A stretch of DNA of 64,000 nucleotides from Streptomyces verrucosisporus (GCF_017114865.1 NZ_JADEYH010000009.1:62001-126000), one strand, 5' to 3'; positions 20,019-28,643 are shown, counted from the stretch's first letter. Numbers and translations are program-made. Notes: generated by a model from the sequence alone, not told the origin.

Positions 20019-20999
20019 ATGACTGCTACGACCGCACGCCGGGTCCTCCTCGCCGCGCCCCGCGGCTACTGCGCGGGCGTCGACCGCGCCGTGATCGCCG
20101 TCGAGAAGGCGCTGGAGCAGTACGGCGCGCCGATCTACGTGCGCAAGGAGATCGTCCACAACAAGTACGTCGTGGAGACCCTGCGCAAGAAGGGCGCGAT
20201 CTTCGTCGACGAGACGGAGGAGGTGCCCGAGGGCTCCATCGTGATCTTCTCCGCCCACGGGGTCGCCCCGGTCGTCCACGAGGAGGCCGAGCGGCGGAAG
20301 CTGGCGACCGTCGACGCCACCTGCCCCCTGGTGACCAAGGTCCACAAGGAGGCCGTCCGCTTCGCCAAGGACGACTACGACATCCTCCTGATCGGCCACG
20401 AGGGCCACGAGGAGGTCATCGGCACCAGCGGCGAGGCGCCCGACCACATCACACTGGTCGACGGCCCCGGGGACGTGGAGAACGTCGAGGTGCGCGACCC
20501 CGAGAAGGTCGTCTGGCTCTCCCAGACCACGCTGTCGGTCGACGAGACGATGGAGACGGTCGACGCGCTCAAGCAGCGGTTCCCGGCGCTGGTCAGCCCG
20601 CCGAGCGACGACATCTGCTACGCCACCCAGAACCGCCAGACCGCGGTCAAGCAGGTAGCCGCCGAATCCGACCTGGTCATCGTCGTCGGCTCGAAGAACT
20701 CCTCCAACTCCGTCCGCCTGGTCGAGGTCGCCCTCGGCGCGGGAGCGAAGGACGGTCACCTGGTCGACAACGCCTCCGAGATCGACGAGGCGTGGCTGGA
20801 GGGGGTCGCCACCGTCGGCGTCACCTCGGGCGCCTCGGTGCCGGACGTACTGGTCGAGGGCGTTCTGGAGTGGCTGGCCGAGCGAGGCTACGGCGATGTG
20901 GAGGTCGTCCAGCCGATGGAGGAGAAGCTGACCTTCTCCCTCCCCAAGGAGCTGCGCCGGGACCTGCGGGCCGAGGCCGGGCGCAAGGCCGCCGGCTAA
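20019..20999 (+). CDS. ispH: 4-hydroxy-3-methylbut-2-enyl diphosphate reductase
   Basis: A 326-residue iron-sulfur enzyme catalysing the last step of the MEP isoprenoid pathway, from HMBPP to IPP and DMAPP. The three cluster cysteines are Cys18 (RGYCAGV), Cys102 (DATCPLVTK) and Cys200 ([10 protein letters not shown]). The TQNRQ motif and the [11 protein letters not shown] substrate loop are also present. Length is normal. Its TAA stop overlaps, tail to tail, the stop codon of the convergent membrane protein gene. Confidence 0.97.
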   Translation: MTATTARRVLLAAPRGYCAGVDRAVIAVEKALEQYGAPIYVRKEIVHNKYVVETLRKKGAIFVDETEEVPEGSIVIFSAHGVAPVVHEEAERRKLATVDATCPLVTKVHKEAVRFAKDDYDILLIGHEGHEEVIGTSGEAPDHITLVDGPGDVENVEVRDPEKVVWLSQTTLSVDETMETVDALKQRFPALVSPPSDDICYATQNRQTAVKQVAAESDLVIVVGSKNSSNSVRLVEVALGAGAKDGHLVDNASEIDEAWLEGVATVGVTSGASVPDVLVEGVLEWLAERGYGDVEVVQPMEEKLTFSLPKELRRDLRAEAGRKAAG

Positions 21000-21673
21000 C
21001 CGGCGGGCTGCCGTGCGGGCCGCTCCCCGCCCTCCTCCGCGCCGGCGGGGGCGGCCGGGGCCGGGGCCCGCCCCCGCCCCCGCGTCCCGGCCTTCCCGCT
21101 CCGCGCCCCGGCCCTCCTCGCCCCGCCGGGTCCGGCACGCCTGGCGCCGGGCCCGCGGGCGACCGCCACGGCCACGGCCGTCAGCGTGCCCCCGTAGAGC
21201 CAGCCGGTGTGCACGGCCAGCGCGGTCACCAGCTCCACCAGCCGGTCCGCCGGCCCGCCCGAGCCTCCGCTGACGAAGACCAGCCCGGCGGTGAACGCGA
21301 TCGGCACGGCGATCGGCGCGGCGGCCAGGTCGGCCGGGCGCACCCACAGCGCGCACACGGCGCTGACCAGCACGAAGGAGATCCCGTAGACGGCCGGGTC
21401 GCCGCCCAGCAGCAGCGCGTCCAGCCCGCCGGCCAGCAGCATCGCGCCCGTGGCCAGCAGCCCGCAGCCCAGCCCGGTCAGGCGCGCGCCCGGCGGCCAC
21501 TCGCGCCGGGCGGGCGGGCCGGTCCGGGCGGTCCGGGTATCCGCGCGCGGCGGGTCCGGATCGGGCCGCTCCGGCGCGTCCCGGCGTGTGCTCTTCGCGG
21601 CTTCGGGGGATGAGGGCTGCGCCGTCCGGCGTCGCGGACGGAGACGGGGGATGCGCGCACTGTGTTGCTCCAC
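20996..21673 (-). CDS. DUF6542-like four-helix membrane protein
   Basis: A 225-residue protein. A basic, Pro-rich N-terminus of about 70 residues precedes four predicted membrane segments ([72 protein letters not shown]). A very Arg/Pro/Gly-rich cytoplasmic tail follows. I take the GTG at 21673 as start; longer in-frame versions would cover the ychF promoter region. The pattern and the location between ispH and ychF match a streptomycete family annotated DUF6542; its function is unknown. Confidence 0.75.
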   Translation of the reverse strand: MEQHSARIPRLRPRRRTAQPSSPEAAKSTRRDAPERPDPDPPRADTRTARTGPPARREWPPGARLTGLGCGLLATGAMLLAGGLDALLLGGDPAVYGISFVLVSAVCALWVRPADLAAAPIAVPIAFTAGLVFVSGGSGGPADRLVELVTALAVHTGWLYGGTLTAVAVAVARGPGARRAGPGGARRAGARSGKAGTRGRGRAPAPAAPAGAEEGGERPARQPAG

Positions 21674-21745
21674 CGCACCAACGTAGGCCGGGCACCGGCC
21701 CGGAGCCGGGCACGGACACGCCAAGGGCGTCCTTTGGAGTGCCCG

Positions 21746-21751
21746 TAGACT
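21746..21751 (+). promoter_or_regulatory. Putative -10 element for ychF
   Basis: TAGACT, 61 nt before the ychF GTG, between the divergent genes. A start site near 21758 would leave a leader of about 55 nt. Confidence 0.3.
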
Positions 21752-21812
21752 GGTGGATCGGCCCCCATCCGGGCCGGTCCACCCAGATCCTCTCGCTACG
21801 GGAAGTCGCCAC

Positions 21813-22901
21813 GTGTCGCTCACGATCGGAATCGTCGGCCTGCCCAACGTCGGCAAGTCGACCCTGTTCAACGCCCTGACCAAGAACGACGTGCTGGCGG
21901 CCAACTACCCGTTCGCCACCATCGAGCCGAACGTCGGCGTCGTCGGCGTCCCCGACCCCCGGCTCGCCCGGCTCGCGGAGATCTTCGACTCCCAGCGCGT
22001 TCTGCCCGCGACCGTCGACTTCGTCGACATCGCCGGCATCGTGCGCGGCGCGAGCGAGGGGGAGGGGCTGGGCAACAAGTTCCTGGCGAACATCCGGGAG
22101 TCGGACGCGATCTGCCAGGTCATCCGCGCCTTCGACGACGAGAACGTGGTCCACGTCGACGGCCGGGTCTCGCCGAAGGACGACATCGAGACGATCGACA
22201 CCGAGCTGATCCTCGCCGACATCCAGACCATCGAGAAGGTCCTGCCCCGGCTCCAGAAGGAGTCCCGGATCAAGAAGGACGTCCAGCCCAAGGTCAAGGC
22301 CGTCGAGGAGGCCAAGGCCATCCTGGACGAGGGCCGCACGCTGTTCTCGGCCGGCATCGTCCAGGGCTCCGAGCGGGCCGGACTCCTGCACGACCTGCAC
22401 CTGCTCACCACCAAGCCCTTCCTCTACGTCTTCAACGTGGACGAGGACGAGCTGGGCGACGAGGCGTTCAAGGAGGAGCAGCGCAAGCTGGTCGCCCCGG
22501 CCGAGGCGATCTTCCTCAACGCCAAGCTGGAGTCCGACCTCGCCGAACTGGACGAGGACGAGGCCCTGGAACTGCTCCAGTCGGTCGGCCAGGAGGAGCC
22601 GGGCCTGGCAACCCTCGCCCGCGTCGGCTTCGACACCCTCGGCCTCCAGACCTACCTGACGGCGGGCCCGAAGGAGGCCCGCGCCTGGACGATCAGGAAG
22701 GGCGCCACGGCCCCCGAGGCGGCCGGCGTGATCCACACCGACTTCCAGAAGGGCTTCATCAAGGCCGAGGTCATCTCCTTCGAGGACCTGGTCGAGGCGG
22801 GCTCGGTGGCCGAGGCCCGCGCCCGCGGCAAGGCCCGCATGGAGGGCAAGGACTACGTGATGCGCGACGGCGACGTGGTGGAGTTCCGCTTCAACGTGTA
22901 G
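21813..22901 (+). CDS. ychF: Redox-regulated ATPase YchF (Obg family)
   Basis: A 362-residue protein, the exact family length. The P-loop is in GLPNVGKSTLFNALT and switch regions include DFVDIAGIVRGASEGEGLGN. The Obg specificity motif is replaced by NVDEDEL, which fits ATP rather than GTP preference. A helical insert is followed by the C-terminal TGS domain ending with YVMRDGDVVEFRFNV. YchF associates with ribosomes and influences oxidative-stress responses. The GTG start was chosen because homology begins there. Confidence 0.96.
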   Translation: MSLTIGIVGLPNVGKSTLFNALTKNDVLAANYPFATIEPNVGVVGVPDPRLARLAEIFDSQRVLPATVDFVDIAGIVRGASEGEGLGNKFLANIRESDAICQVIRAFDDENVVHVDGRVSPKDDIETIDTELILADIQTIEKVLPRLQKESRIKKDVQPKVKAVEEAKAILDEGRTLFSAGIVQGSERAGLLHDLHLLTTKPFLYVFNVDEDELGDEAFKEEQRKLVAPAEAIFLNAKLESDLAELDEDEALELLQSVGQEEPGLATLARVGFDTLGLQTYLTAGPKEARAWTIRKGATAPEAAGVIHTDFQKGFIKAEVISFEDLVEAGSVAEARARGKARMEGKDYVMRDGDVVEFRFNV

Positions 22902-22948
22902 CGGGCGGCTGTGGCATGGACCAGCCGGTTCGGCAGGCGGCAGGTCGG

Positions 22949-23028
22949 GCGGGGCCGTGCTCTTCGGGGCGCGGCCCCGCTTCCGTCCCCGTCCCGGGCC
23001 CGGCGGGAGCGCGCCCGCCGGGCCCGGG
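22949..23028. terminator. Two tandem hairpins between ychF and the cyclase operon
   Basis: The first stem pairs 22949-22957 with 22972-22980. The second pairs 22993-23007 with 23014-23028 perfectly over 15 bp with a 6-nt loop. They lie between the convergent ychF and Pycsar-like effector genes and insulate the accessory operon from the core gene. Confidence 0.7.
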
Positions 23029-23043
23029 AGGGGCGACCGCTCG

Positions 23044-23574
23044 CTACAGCGAACTCACCAGGGCCGCCCCGCACAGCATGAGGCCGGTGGCCAGACAGCA
23101 GGTGCCCCACCGCAGCCAGCGGTACTTGGAGTCGAGGATGAGGCTGACGTCCACCAGCTGCACCGTCAGCCACGACACCCGGTCGAGGGCCGCCGCGGTG
23201 ATCGCCCGGACGAGCCGCTCGGTGTCCGGCGACGCCATGACGATGTCCCTGAAGAACGTCGTCCCGGGCCCCGGCCGGGCGGTGCCGGTGCGGGGCAGGA
23301 CGACCCAGGCCAGCAGCGCCGTACCGACGGCCCACAAGGTCCCTCCGGCGAGGAGCAGGGCCTTCGTGGCGCCGGTCACCGAGGACGGGGTCCACACTTC
23401 TCCGCCCAGGAGCAGCACGGGTGCCGCGAAGGCGCCCGAGAGCAGTACGGCCGCCTTGGTGTCGGCCCGGGCGAGATCCTCCCGAGCGGTGGACAGAAGC
23501 CGTTCGGCCACGTAGACGGCCTGTTCCCGGCCGGTCGGGGGCACGTCGGTGGCGGACTCACCCGTTGTGCTCAT
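23044..23574 (-). CDS. Pycsar-type transmembrane effector (PycTM, DUF5706-like)
   Basis: A 176-residue protein. An amphipathic N-terminal helix (residues about 16-36) leads into ADTKAAVLLSG at 37-47; the D-x-K-A core directly before the first membrane segment is the hallmark of the Pycsar effector domain. Membrane segments are at about 41-58, 73-93 and 156-175. PycTM effectors are thought to damage the inner membrane when their cyclase partner produces cCMP or cUMP after phage infection. It is the last gene of a four-gene operon that also encodes a cyclase-like protein. Its ATG lies 17 nt inside the preceding gene, implying coupling. Confidence 0.8.
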   Translation of the reverse strand: MSTTGESATDVPPTGREQAVYVAERLLSTAREDLARADTKAAVLLSGAFAAPVLLLGGEVWTPSSVTGATKALLLAGGTLWAVGTALLAWVVLPRTGTARPGPGTTFFRDIVMASPDTERLVRAITAAALDRVSWLTVQLVDVSLILDSKYRWLRWGTCCLATGLMLCGAALVSSL

Positions 23575-24775
23575 CCTGGTCCTCCCGACTGGGCCGGTGC
23601 CGTTCCTGCTTGATGTAGTTCACCCTCCCGCCGCCGGACCCCGCCGGCGGCTCGTCCCGCGTCTCCGCCGTGTCCGGCGGTACGGCGGAGGGGACCTGCG
23701 GCGGTACGGGCGGCATGGGGGGAGTGCCCGGCGCGAGCGGGGCGGGGGGCGTGTCCGCGGCCTGTGCGGCCGGTTCCCGGGCCGTGGTGATCCACTGTCC
23801 GGACGCCGGGTCGGCCGGCGGCACCGGCAGTGCCGTCGGGGGCTGCGGCAGACCGCTGTCGAACAGCGCTCTGCCGGTCGACCTGGCGTAGTCGATGAGC
23901 TGCTGCACCTGACCCTCCACCTGATGGCGCTGTACGACGCCCTGGTCGATCAGCCGTGTGAGGTACTCCAGGGCCCCCTGCCGCTGCTGCCGCGCCTGGC
24001 CCTGCAGTTCGTGCAGGATCTCCTGGGCGCGGGCCGGGTCCTGCGCGAGCATGTGGGCGTACTGCCCGGCCTCGCCCGCGGCGATGAGCTCCTGCGCGGC
24101 GGCCAGGTTGGACTGCACCCGGGCGGCGTCCGCCTGGTCCCTGGCCGACTGCACGATCGCGGTGTGCTGCACGTCCAGCAGGGCCTGCTTGTGGTCGGCG
24201 GCGGCCCGGCCCAGGTCGATGCGTACGTACACCGTCGTGGCCAGGCCGATGTCGGCGCCGAGGGAGGACTGGTTCCCGGTGGCCAGTTCGGCCTGGATCG
24301 CCTCGTCGGCCTGCTGGGCGCCGTCGAGCCCGTAGCGCCTGGTGAAGGTCCGCAGCCGGGCCAGCAGGGGAGCGCGCAGCATCCTCTCGACGTCCACCAC
24401 CCGCTTCTCCGCGGCCAGCAGGAAGTCCTGGACCTCCCAGTGGATGTCCACCGCGCAGGTGAAGTTGCCCTCGTCGCCCCGGGTGGGCAACCGCATCTCG
24501 AAGGAGGTCTGGTGCCGTCCCTGGGCGATCAGGCAGACCGACACCGGCCGCCTTCCCACCCGGGGCCTGTTGTGGTGCAGCGCGCCGCGTACGGTGATGA
24601 CGCTGTGGCCGCCGTTTCGGTAGTGCACGACCGACGCCTGCTGCAGCCCGATGTGCCGGTAGGGGCCGTCCGGCGTGATCTCGAACAGGAACGGCCCCCG
24701 CAGCTCGTCCGGCAACGTCACACTGTTGTCGAGGGGCCCGCCTGCCGGTGCCTGGTGGTGGATGTTCTGGTTCAT
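23558..24775 (-). CDS. SPFH/band-7-like protein with Pro-rich tail
   Basis: A 405-residue protein without signal peptide or membrane segment. Residues about 25-185 resemble a divergent SPFH domain: a strand-rich part, FTCAVDIHWEVQDF (105-118) like the band-7 strand pair, then the helical DVERMLRAPLLARLRTFTRRYG. Residues about 190-285 are Ala/Gln/Glu-rich and probably coiled coil, as in SPFH oligomers. Residues about 305-380 are Pro-rich, and the end is basic. It overlaps the NTPase gene by 4 nt and the effector gene by 17 nt. It may scaffold the effector at the membrane; that is inference. Confidence 0.65.
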   Translation of the reverse strand: MNQNIHHQAPAGGPLDNSVTLPDELRGPFLFEITPDGPYRHIGLQQASVVHYRNGGHSVITVRGALHHNRPRVGRRPVSVCLIAQGRHQTSFEMRLPTRGDEGNFTCAVDIHWEVQDFLLAAEKRVVDVERMLRAPLLARLRTFTRRYGLDGAQQADEAIQAELATGNQSSLGADIGLATTVYVRIDLGRAAADHKQALLDVQHTAIVQSARDQADAARVQSNLAAAQELIAAGEAGQYAHMLAQDPARAQEILHELQGQARQQRQGALEYLTRLIDQGVVQRHQVEGQVQQLIDYARSTGRALFDSGLPQPPTALPVPPADPASGQWITTAREPAAQAADTPPAPLAPGTPPMPPVPPQVPSAVPPDTAETRDEPPAGSGGGRVNYIKQERHRPSREDQDEHNG

Positions 24776-27078
24776 GGGGTTCTTCCTGTCTGGAGCGTCC
24801 GCAGGAGGCGGTGGACGTATTCCCGGGCCAGCGGTTCGTCGGGGTCCTGGGAGAGTTTTCCGACCAGCGAGAGCATCCGCTGCCGGTCGTCGTCGGTCAG
24901 CACCAGCAGTGGCAGGAAGCCGAGGACGGCCGCCTCCCACGGCTTGCCGGGGCATGTGCGCAGCCAGGAGGCCACGGTGTCCAGCGCCGCCCGGTAGGAG
25001 CGGCTGGTGTTGAGGGCCGTCCACAGCAGTCCGGCGACCTCGGACGCCTGGTCCGGGCGTGTCGCGCAGATCGCCAGTGCCAGCGGCCACTTCTCGCGGC
25101 CGACGAACTCCGGGACCGGATTCCAGAGGGCCTCCACCAGCGTCTCGGCCAGGAACAGCGTGCTGACCAGGCCGAGGTTCTGATGCTGCCGCCTGCTGTC
25201 GCCGAGCCACGCCCGGATCCGGGCCAGCGGTTCCCGGCCCGAGGCGGAGCCGGCCAGGTGCGCGACGCTCTCCGCCGCGATGGACCGCAGCCGGCCGTCC
25301 TCCCAGGTGCCGATCCGGCCGAGCCTGCCCAGCGCCTCGTCCACGGTCCGGGTCGCGGTGCCCCGGCTGAGCACCGCGGCAGCCGTCCAGCGGAGGTTGC
25401 CGTTGCCGTGGGAGCCCCACTTCTTCACCAGCGACCGCAGGGCCCCGCCGACCGTCGGGTCGTCGAGCACGTCCTGCAGCGCGGTGGCGACGAACAGGCC
25501 GCGGCGGGCCCGGTCGGCCTCGGCCATCGGGACGAGCAGCTCCCTGAGCGTGTGGGAGCAGTCGAGCCGGCACAGCTCGCCCGCCGCCACGGCGGCCCTG
25601 GTCCACACCTCGTCGCGCGGGTCCTGGCAGAGCGAGTCGAGCCAGCGCAGCACCGGGCCGCGCATGTTGTGGTGGTGCTCCCACAGATGGGCGAGCAGGG
25701 CCGGCGCGAGGGCGGTACCGAGGAACTGCACGGTGCGGACCGGGATCTCCTCGTCCGCCACCACCGGCTGGAGACTGATCCGGGTGGTGGCGCGGGCCGA
25801 GGTGAGCCTGGCCTCCAGGCCGTCGCTGAGCAGCGGCCGTCCGGGCACCCGCTCGGGATCGGCGGTCACCGCCAGTTCCCAGGTGAGGAGCTCCGCGGCC
25901 TCGGCGGCGACGTTGAAGGAGCTGTTGCCGAACACCGCGAGTGCGATCCGGTACGCCGCGTCCCGCAGCGCGGGCAGGGTCTCGGCCGCCGGGCCTCCGG
26001 CGAACCACTCGCGGACCTGCTCGGCGGCGAATCCGCGGCAGGCGGTCAGCAGCTCCTCCTCGGTCAGCTCGCCGGTGACGTGCCGGGCCACGAGGCCGGC
26101 GAGCCTGGCGGCCTCGGCGGGCAGCAGCGTCTCCAGTCCCAGCGCGGCCCGTACGGTGTCCCGGCGGGCCAGCAGCCGGGCCGCCCGTCTCACCTCGGCG
26201 GGTGCGCTGTCGAGTTCCGCTGCCAGGTGGCCGTCGAGTACGGCGTCCTCGGCGGCGGGCGTGTGCGCGCGGCGGTAGCGGGCCTGCGGCGCGCCGGGGA
26301 CGCCGGTGTCGGGTACGGACAGCAGCACGGCGTAGGCGCCGCGGTCGGCGAGCAGGCGGCGCAGCCGGTCCAGGTGCAGTTCCGCGGGCAGCCGGCCGTC
26401 GGCCGGCTCCAGGGCGTAGCCGTGGCCCTCGGCCACACGGCCGCCCTCGTCGTCCGAGTCCGGGCCGGTGAGGTCGGAACCGGGGTCCAGCCGGGACACC
26501 TTCCCGCGGGTGAGGTCGTCGAGGAGCGACAGGGCGGTGTACGTCCGCCCGCTGCCGGGCTGACCGCAGAGCACCAGCAGGCGGTCGTCGCGCAGCTGCC
26601 GCTTGAAGTCCTCGTAGTCCGGCGGCCGGGCGAACCGCCGCCGCAGCCGTCGCAGCTCGTCCTCGGGCAGCGGTCCGGCGAGCAGGGACGCCCGGGCGGT
26701 TTCCCCGAAGCGGAAGTTGACCGCACCGATGGTGCCGCCGACGTAGGTGCTGGAGTCGCGCAGGAAGAACGCCCGGGACTCGCGCGCGATGCGGGCGGCG
26801 GCCCCTCCCGCCGCCGCCCGCCCCTCCTTGGCCGACGGGTCGGTCCCGGAGTCGCCGAAGAGCTCGTCCTCCGGCGGTCCGTCGGACGCGGCGGGCCCGC
26901 CGTCCTGCCGTGGCCCGCCGTCCTGCCGCGGTCCGCGGTCCTGCCCCCCGGACCGGTCCGGCTGCGGTCGGCCGCCGTCGCCACGGCCGCCGCCGCCACC
27001 GCCGCCACCGCCGCCTCCGTCCGTTCCGGGCGCGCTGTCCGCCCGGGCCTCGGGGGTGTCCGTGTCGCCGGTGCTCAT
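24772..27078 (-). CDS. P-loop NTPase with long helical C-terminus, conflict-system type
   Basis: A 768-residue protein. Residues 1-100 are low complexity, with an 11-Gly run and a repeated RQDGGP unit. A short Gly-rich strand motif YVGGTIGAVNFRFG lies at 112-125. Walker A is GQPGSGRT at 172-179 (LLVLCGQPGSGRTYTALSLL). A candidate second strand is YAVLLSVPD, but no classical DE Walker B is visible. From about 330 to the end the sequence is helical and reminiscent of HEAT-like repeats in STAND ATPases. It overlaps the cyclase gene by 4 nt (ATGA) and the SPFH-like gene by 4 nt. I do not recognise a named family. Confidence 0.7.
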   Translation of the reverse strand: MSTGDTDTPEARADSAPGTDGGGGGGGGGGGRGDGGRPQPDRSGGQDRGPRQDGGPRQDGGPAASDGPPEDELFGDSGTDPSAKEGRAAAGGAAARIARESRAFFLRDSSTYVGGTIGAVNFRFGETARASLLAGPLPEDELRRLRRRFARPPDYEDFKRQLRDDRLLVLCGQPGSGRTYTALSLLDDLTRGKVSRLDPGSDLTGPDSDDEGGRVAEGHGYALEPADGRLPAELHLDRLRRLLADRGAYAVLLSVPDTGVPGAPQARYRRAHTPAAEDAVLDGHLAAELDSAPAEVRRAARLLARRDTVRAALGLETLLPAEAARLAGLVARHVTGELTEEELLTACRGFAAEQVREWFAGGPAAETLPALRDAAYRIALAVFGNSSFNVAAEAAELLTWELAVTADPERVPGRPLLSDGLEARLTSARATTRISLQPVVADEEIPVRTVQFLGTALAPALLAHLWEHHHNMRGPVLRWLDSLCQDPRDEVWTRAAVAAGELCRLDCSHTLRELLVPMAEADRARRGLFVATALQDVLDDPTVGGALRSLVKKWGSHGNGNLRWTAAAVLSRGTATRTVDEALGRLGRIGTWEDGRLRSIAAESVAHLAGSASGREPLARIRAWLGDSRRQHQNLGLVSTLFLAETLVEALWNPVPEFVGREKWPLALAICATRPDQASEVAGLLWTALNTSRSYRAALDTVASWLRTCPGKPWEAAVLGFLPLLVLTDDDRQRMLSLVGKLSQDPDEPLAREYVHRLLRTLQTGRTP

Positions 27079-27851
27079 GCGCGCTCCCCGGCGCCGCCGT
27101 GACGCTGGTCGAAGGTGAGGTCTCCGAACCTGCCCTGCAGCACCTGCCCGGACCCGTAGTGGGTCACGGTGCCGAACCGGAAGTCGTCCCCGGCGTCCTC
27201 CCCCCGCCCGGTGTCCGCCTCCGGCGGCCCGTCCGCCTCCGGTGGTGCGGCGCTCCCCTCCTGACCGGGGAGCGGCGGCGGTGCGGTGCGGCCCGGCACC
27301 GTGAACCAGGGCTGATGTGCCCCTTCCTTGAGCAGGACGCGGTACCGGCGGTAGTGGTCCGGCTCGATCCACCGGCCCCCGTGCCGGATGACGTCCCGGT
27401 AGAGCTGCTCGGTGACGGCCACCAGCAGCGGCGAGCCGGGGGCGGCGGCCAGTACGGCCTTGGCCTCGGGGCAGTTGCCGATCCGGCAGGCGAGGTCGAC
27501 CGCGGCGCCGGAGAAGCCCTGCCCGTCGGGGGTGAACGGGCCGACGTTGAGGCCGGCACGCAACCGCAGCGGCCGGCTCAGCTCCCGGTTGACCTGGCGC
27601 AGGTTCTGGTGGAGGTACTCCACCCACTCACCCGCGAGCGCTTCGGTGCGGCGTGGCTCCACCACGGCGAGAATGCCGTCACCGCGATCCTCCTGGACCA
27701 GCCTGGCGTCGCCGATGCCCGCCCTGTCGAACGCGTCCTCCGCCACCCGGTGGATCCGTGCGCGCAACCCGGGGCGGTCCGGGTCGGGGGTGGTGCCCGA
27801 TCCCTGGGCGTCCAGGCTGATGATGAATCCGTACCGCGTCTCGCCGTGCAT
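27075..27851 (-). CDS. Class III nucleotide cyclase-like protein
   Basis: A 258-residue protein. Residues 5-130 have the class III cyclase core. The two metal-binding aspartates are Asp14 (IISLDAQGSG) and Asp58 (EDRGDGILAVV). The LRLRAGLNVGPFT strand and GFSGAAVDLACRIG helix carry the transition-state Arg123, while the usual Asn four residues before it is Asp119. Residues about 170-222 are an acidic, Pro-rich linker, and 224-247 are a Gly/beta-rich tail (FRFGTVTHYGSGQVLQG). Pycsar cyclases belong to this superfamily and make cCMP or cUMP. It is the first gene of the operon, and the product here is not predictable by eye. Confidence 0.75.
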   Translation of the reverse strand: MHGETRYGFIISLDAQGSGTTPDPDRPGLRARIHRVAEDAFDRAGIGDARLVQEDRGDGILAVVEPRRTEALAGEWVEYLHQNLRQVNRELSRPLRLRAGLNVGPFTPDGQGFSGAAVDLACRIGNCPEAKAVLAAAPGSPLLVAVTEQLYRDVIRHGGRWIEPDHYRRYRVLLKEGAHQPWFTVPGRTAPPPLPGQEGSAAPPEADGPPEADTGRGEDAGDDFRFGTVTHYGSGQVLQGRFGDLTFDQRHGGAGERA

Positions 27852-27956
27852 CGCTCCACTGCCTTTCGCCCCGGCCTGCCCGGTGTTCGTCCCGGCCCTG
27901 CCGCCACTGTCCCGCGGCGGCGGGGACCGCGCTGTAGCCGTTTACACACCCGGCCG

Positions 27957-28643
27957 TCACGTCGGCGTCGCGGAACCGCCGAGCAGCCGCAGCGGTTCCG
28001 GATCGTTGACCACGATGACCTTCGGCCCGGTGCGTACGAGCCCCTCCTCGCGGAGCAGCCGCAGCGCCTTCGCCACCGCCTCACGGGTCGAGCCCACCGC
28101 CGCGGCGATCTCTTGCTGGGACAGCGGGAGACGGATCACCGTCGAGCCGCTCTCCTGGCGGCCGGTGCGGTCGGCGAGTTCGACGAGGCAGGCGGCGAGC
28201 CGCTCCAGGACGGTGGCCGAGGCCAGGGAGCGGCGCTGGTCGTCGGCGCTGCGCAGCCGCTCGGTGAGCTGCGCCATCACCAGGCCGGTCACGAAAGGGC
28301 GGGCCGACATGAAGTGCCGGAAGCGGTCGCCCGGCACCACGAGGGCCTCCACGGTGCCCAGCGCACTCACCGTGGCGCTGCGCGGGCGTCCGTCCAGGGC
28401 GGCCATCTCGCCGACGAGTTCACCGGCCTGACGCAGCGCCAGGATGAGGCGCCCGCGCTCGGTGGCCCGCCACACCGTGCACCAGCCGGTCAGGATCAGC
28501 AGGACGAAGGTGGTCGCCGAACCCTCGCCGACGAGTTCCTCCTGCGACCGGTAGACGTGCCGGTGGCCGAGCGCCAGCAGCGACTGCTGGTCGGTGTGGG
28601 CCAGTCTGCTCAGAAAAACCTGGTTCTCTCCGAATAACCCCAC
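27957..28643 (-). CDS. CRP/FNR-family regulator with cyclic-nucleotide-binding domain
   Basis: A 228-residue protein, the usual CRP length. Residues about 8-120 form the cNMP-binding beta roll (HVYRSQEELVGEGSATTFVL, ILALRQAGELVGEMAALDG, RSATVSALGTVEALVV). A dimer helix follows, then the helix-turn-helix at about 175-205 (SQQEIAAAVGSTREAVAKAL). The GTG at 28643 is preceded by a G-rich stretch, and codon 3 is TTA (28637-28635), so expression may need the bldA tRNA. It lies 105 bp upstream of the cyclase gene on the same strand and is the obvious candidate to sense the cyclase product or to control the operon. Confidence 0.88.
   Translation of the reverse strand: MGLFGENQVFLSRLAHTDQQSLLALGHRHVYRSQEELVGEGSATTFVLLILTGWCTVWRATERGRLILALRQAGELVGEMAALDGRPRSATVSALGTVEALVVPGDRFRHFMSARPFVTGLVMAQLTERLRSADDQRRSLASATVLERLAACLVELADRTGRQESGSTVIRLPLSQQEIAAAVGSTREAVAKALRLLREEGLVRTGPKVIVVNDPEPLRLLGGSATPT

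Noticed and set aside
18657..22736. A 1359-codon open frame on the minus strand
   Set aside because: It runs through xseA out of frame and antisense to ispH and ychF. Its composition (Gly/Arg/Ala-rich) is the usual antisense shadow in high-GC DNA.
26981..27022. Poly-Gly run in the NTPase gene as a sequencing or frameshift artefact
   Set aside because: The run keeps the frame between the ATGA overlap and the P-loop, and codon bias is normal on both sides.
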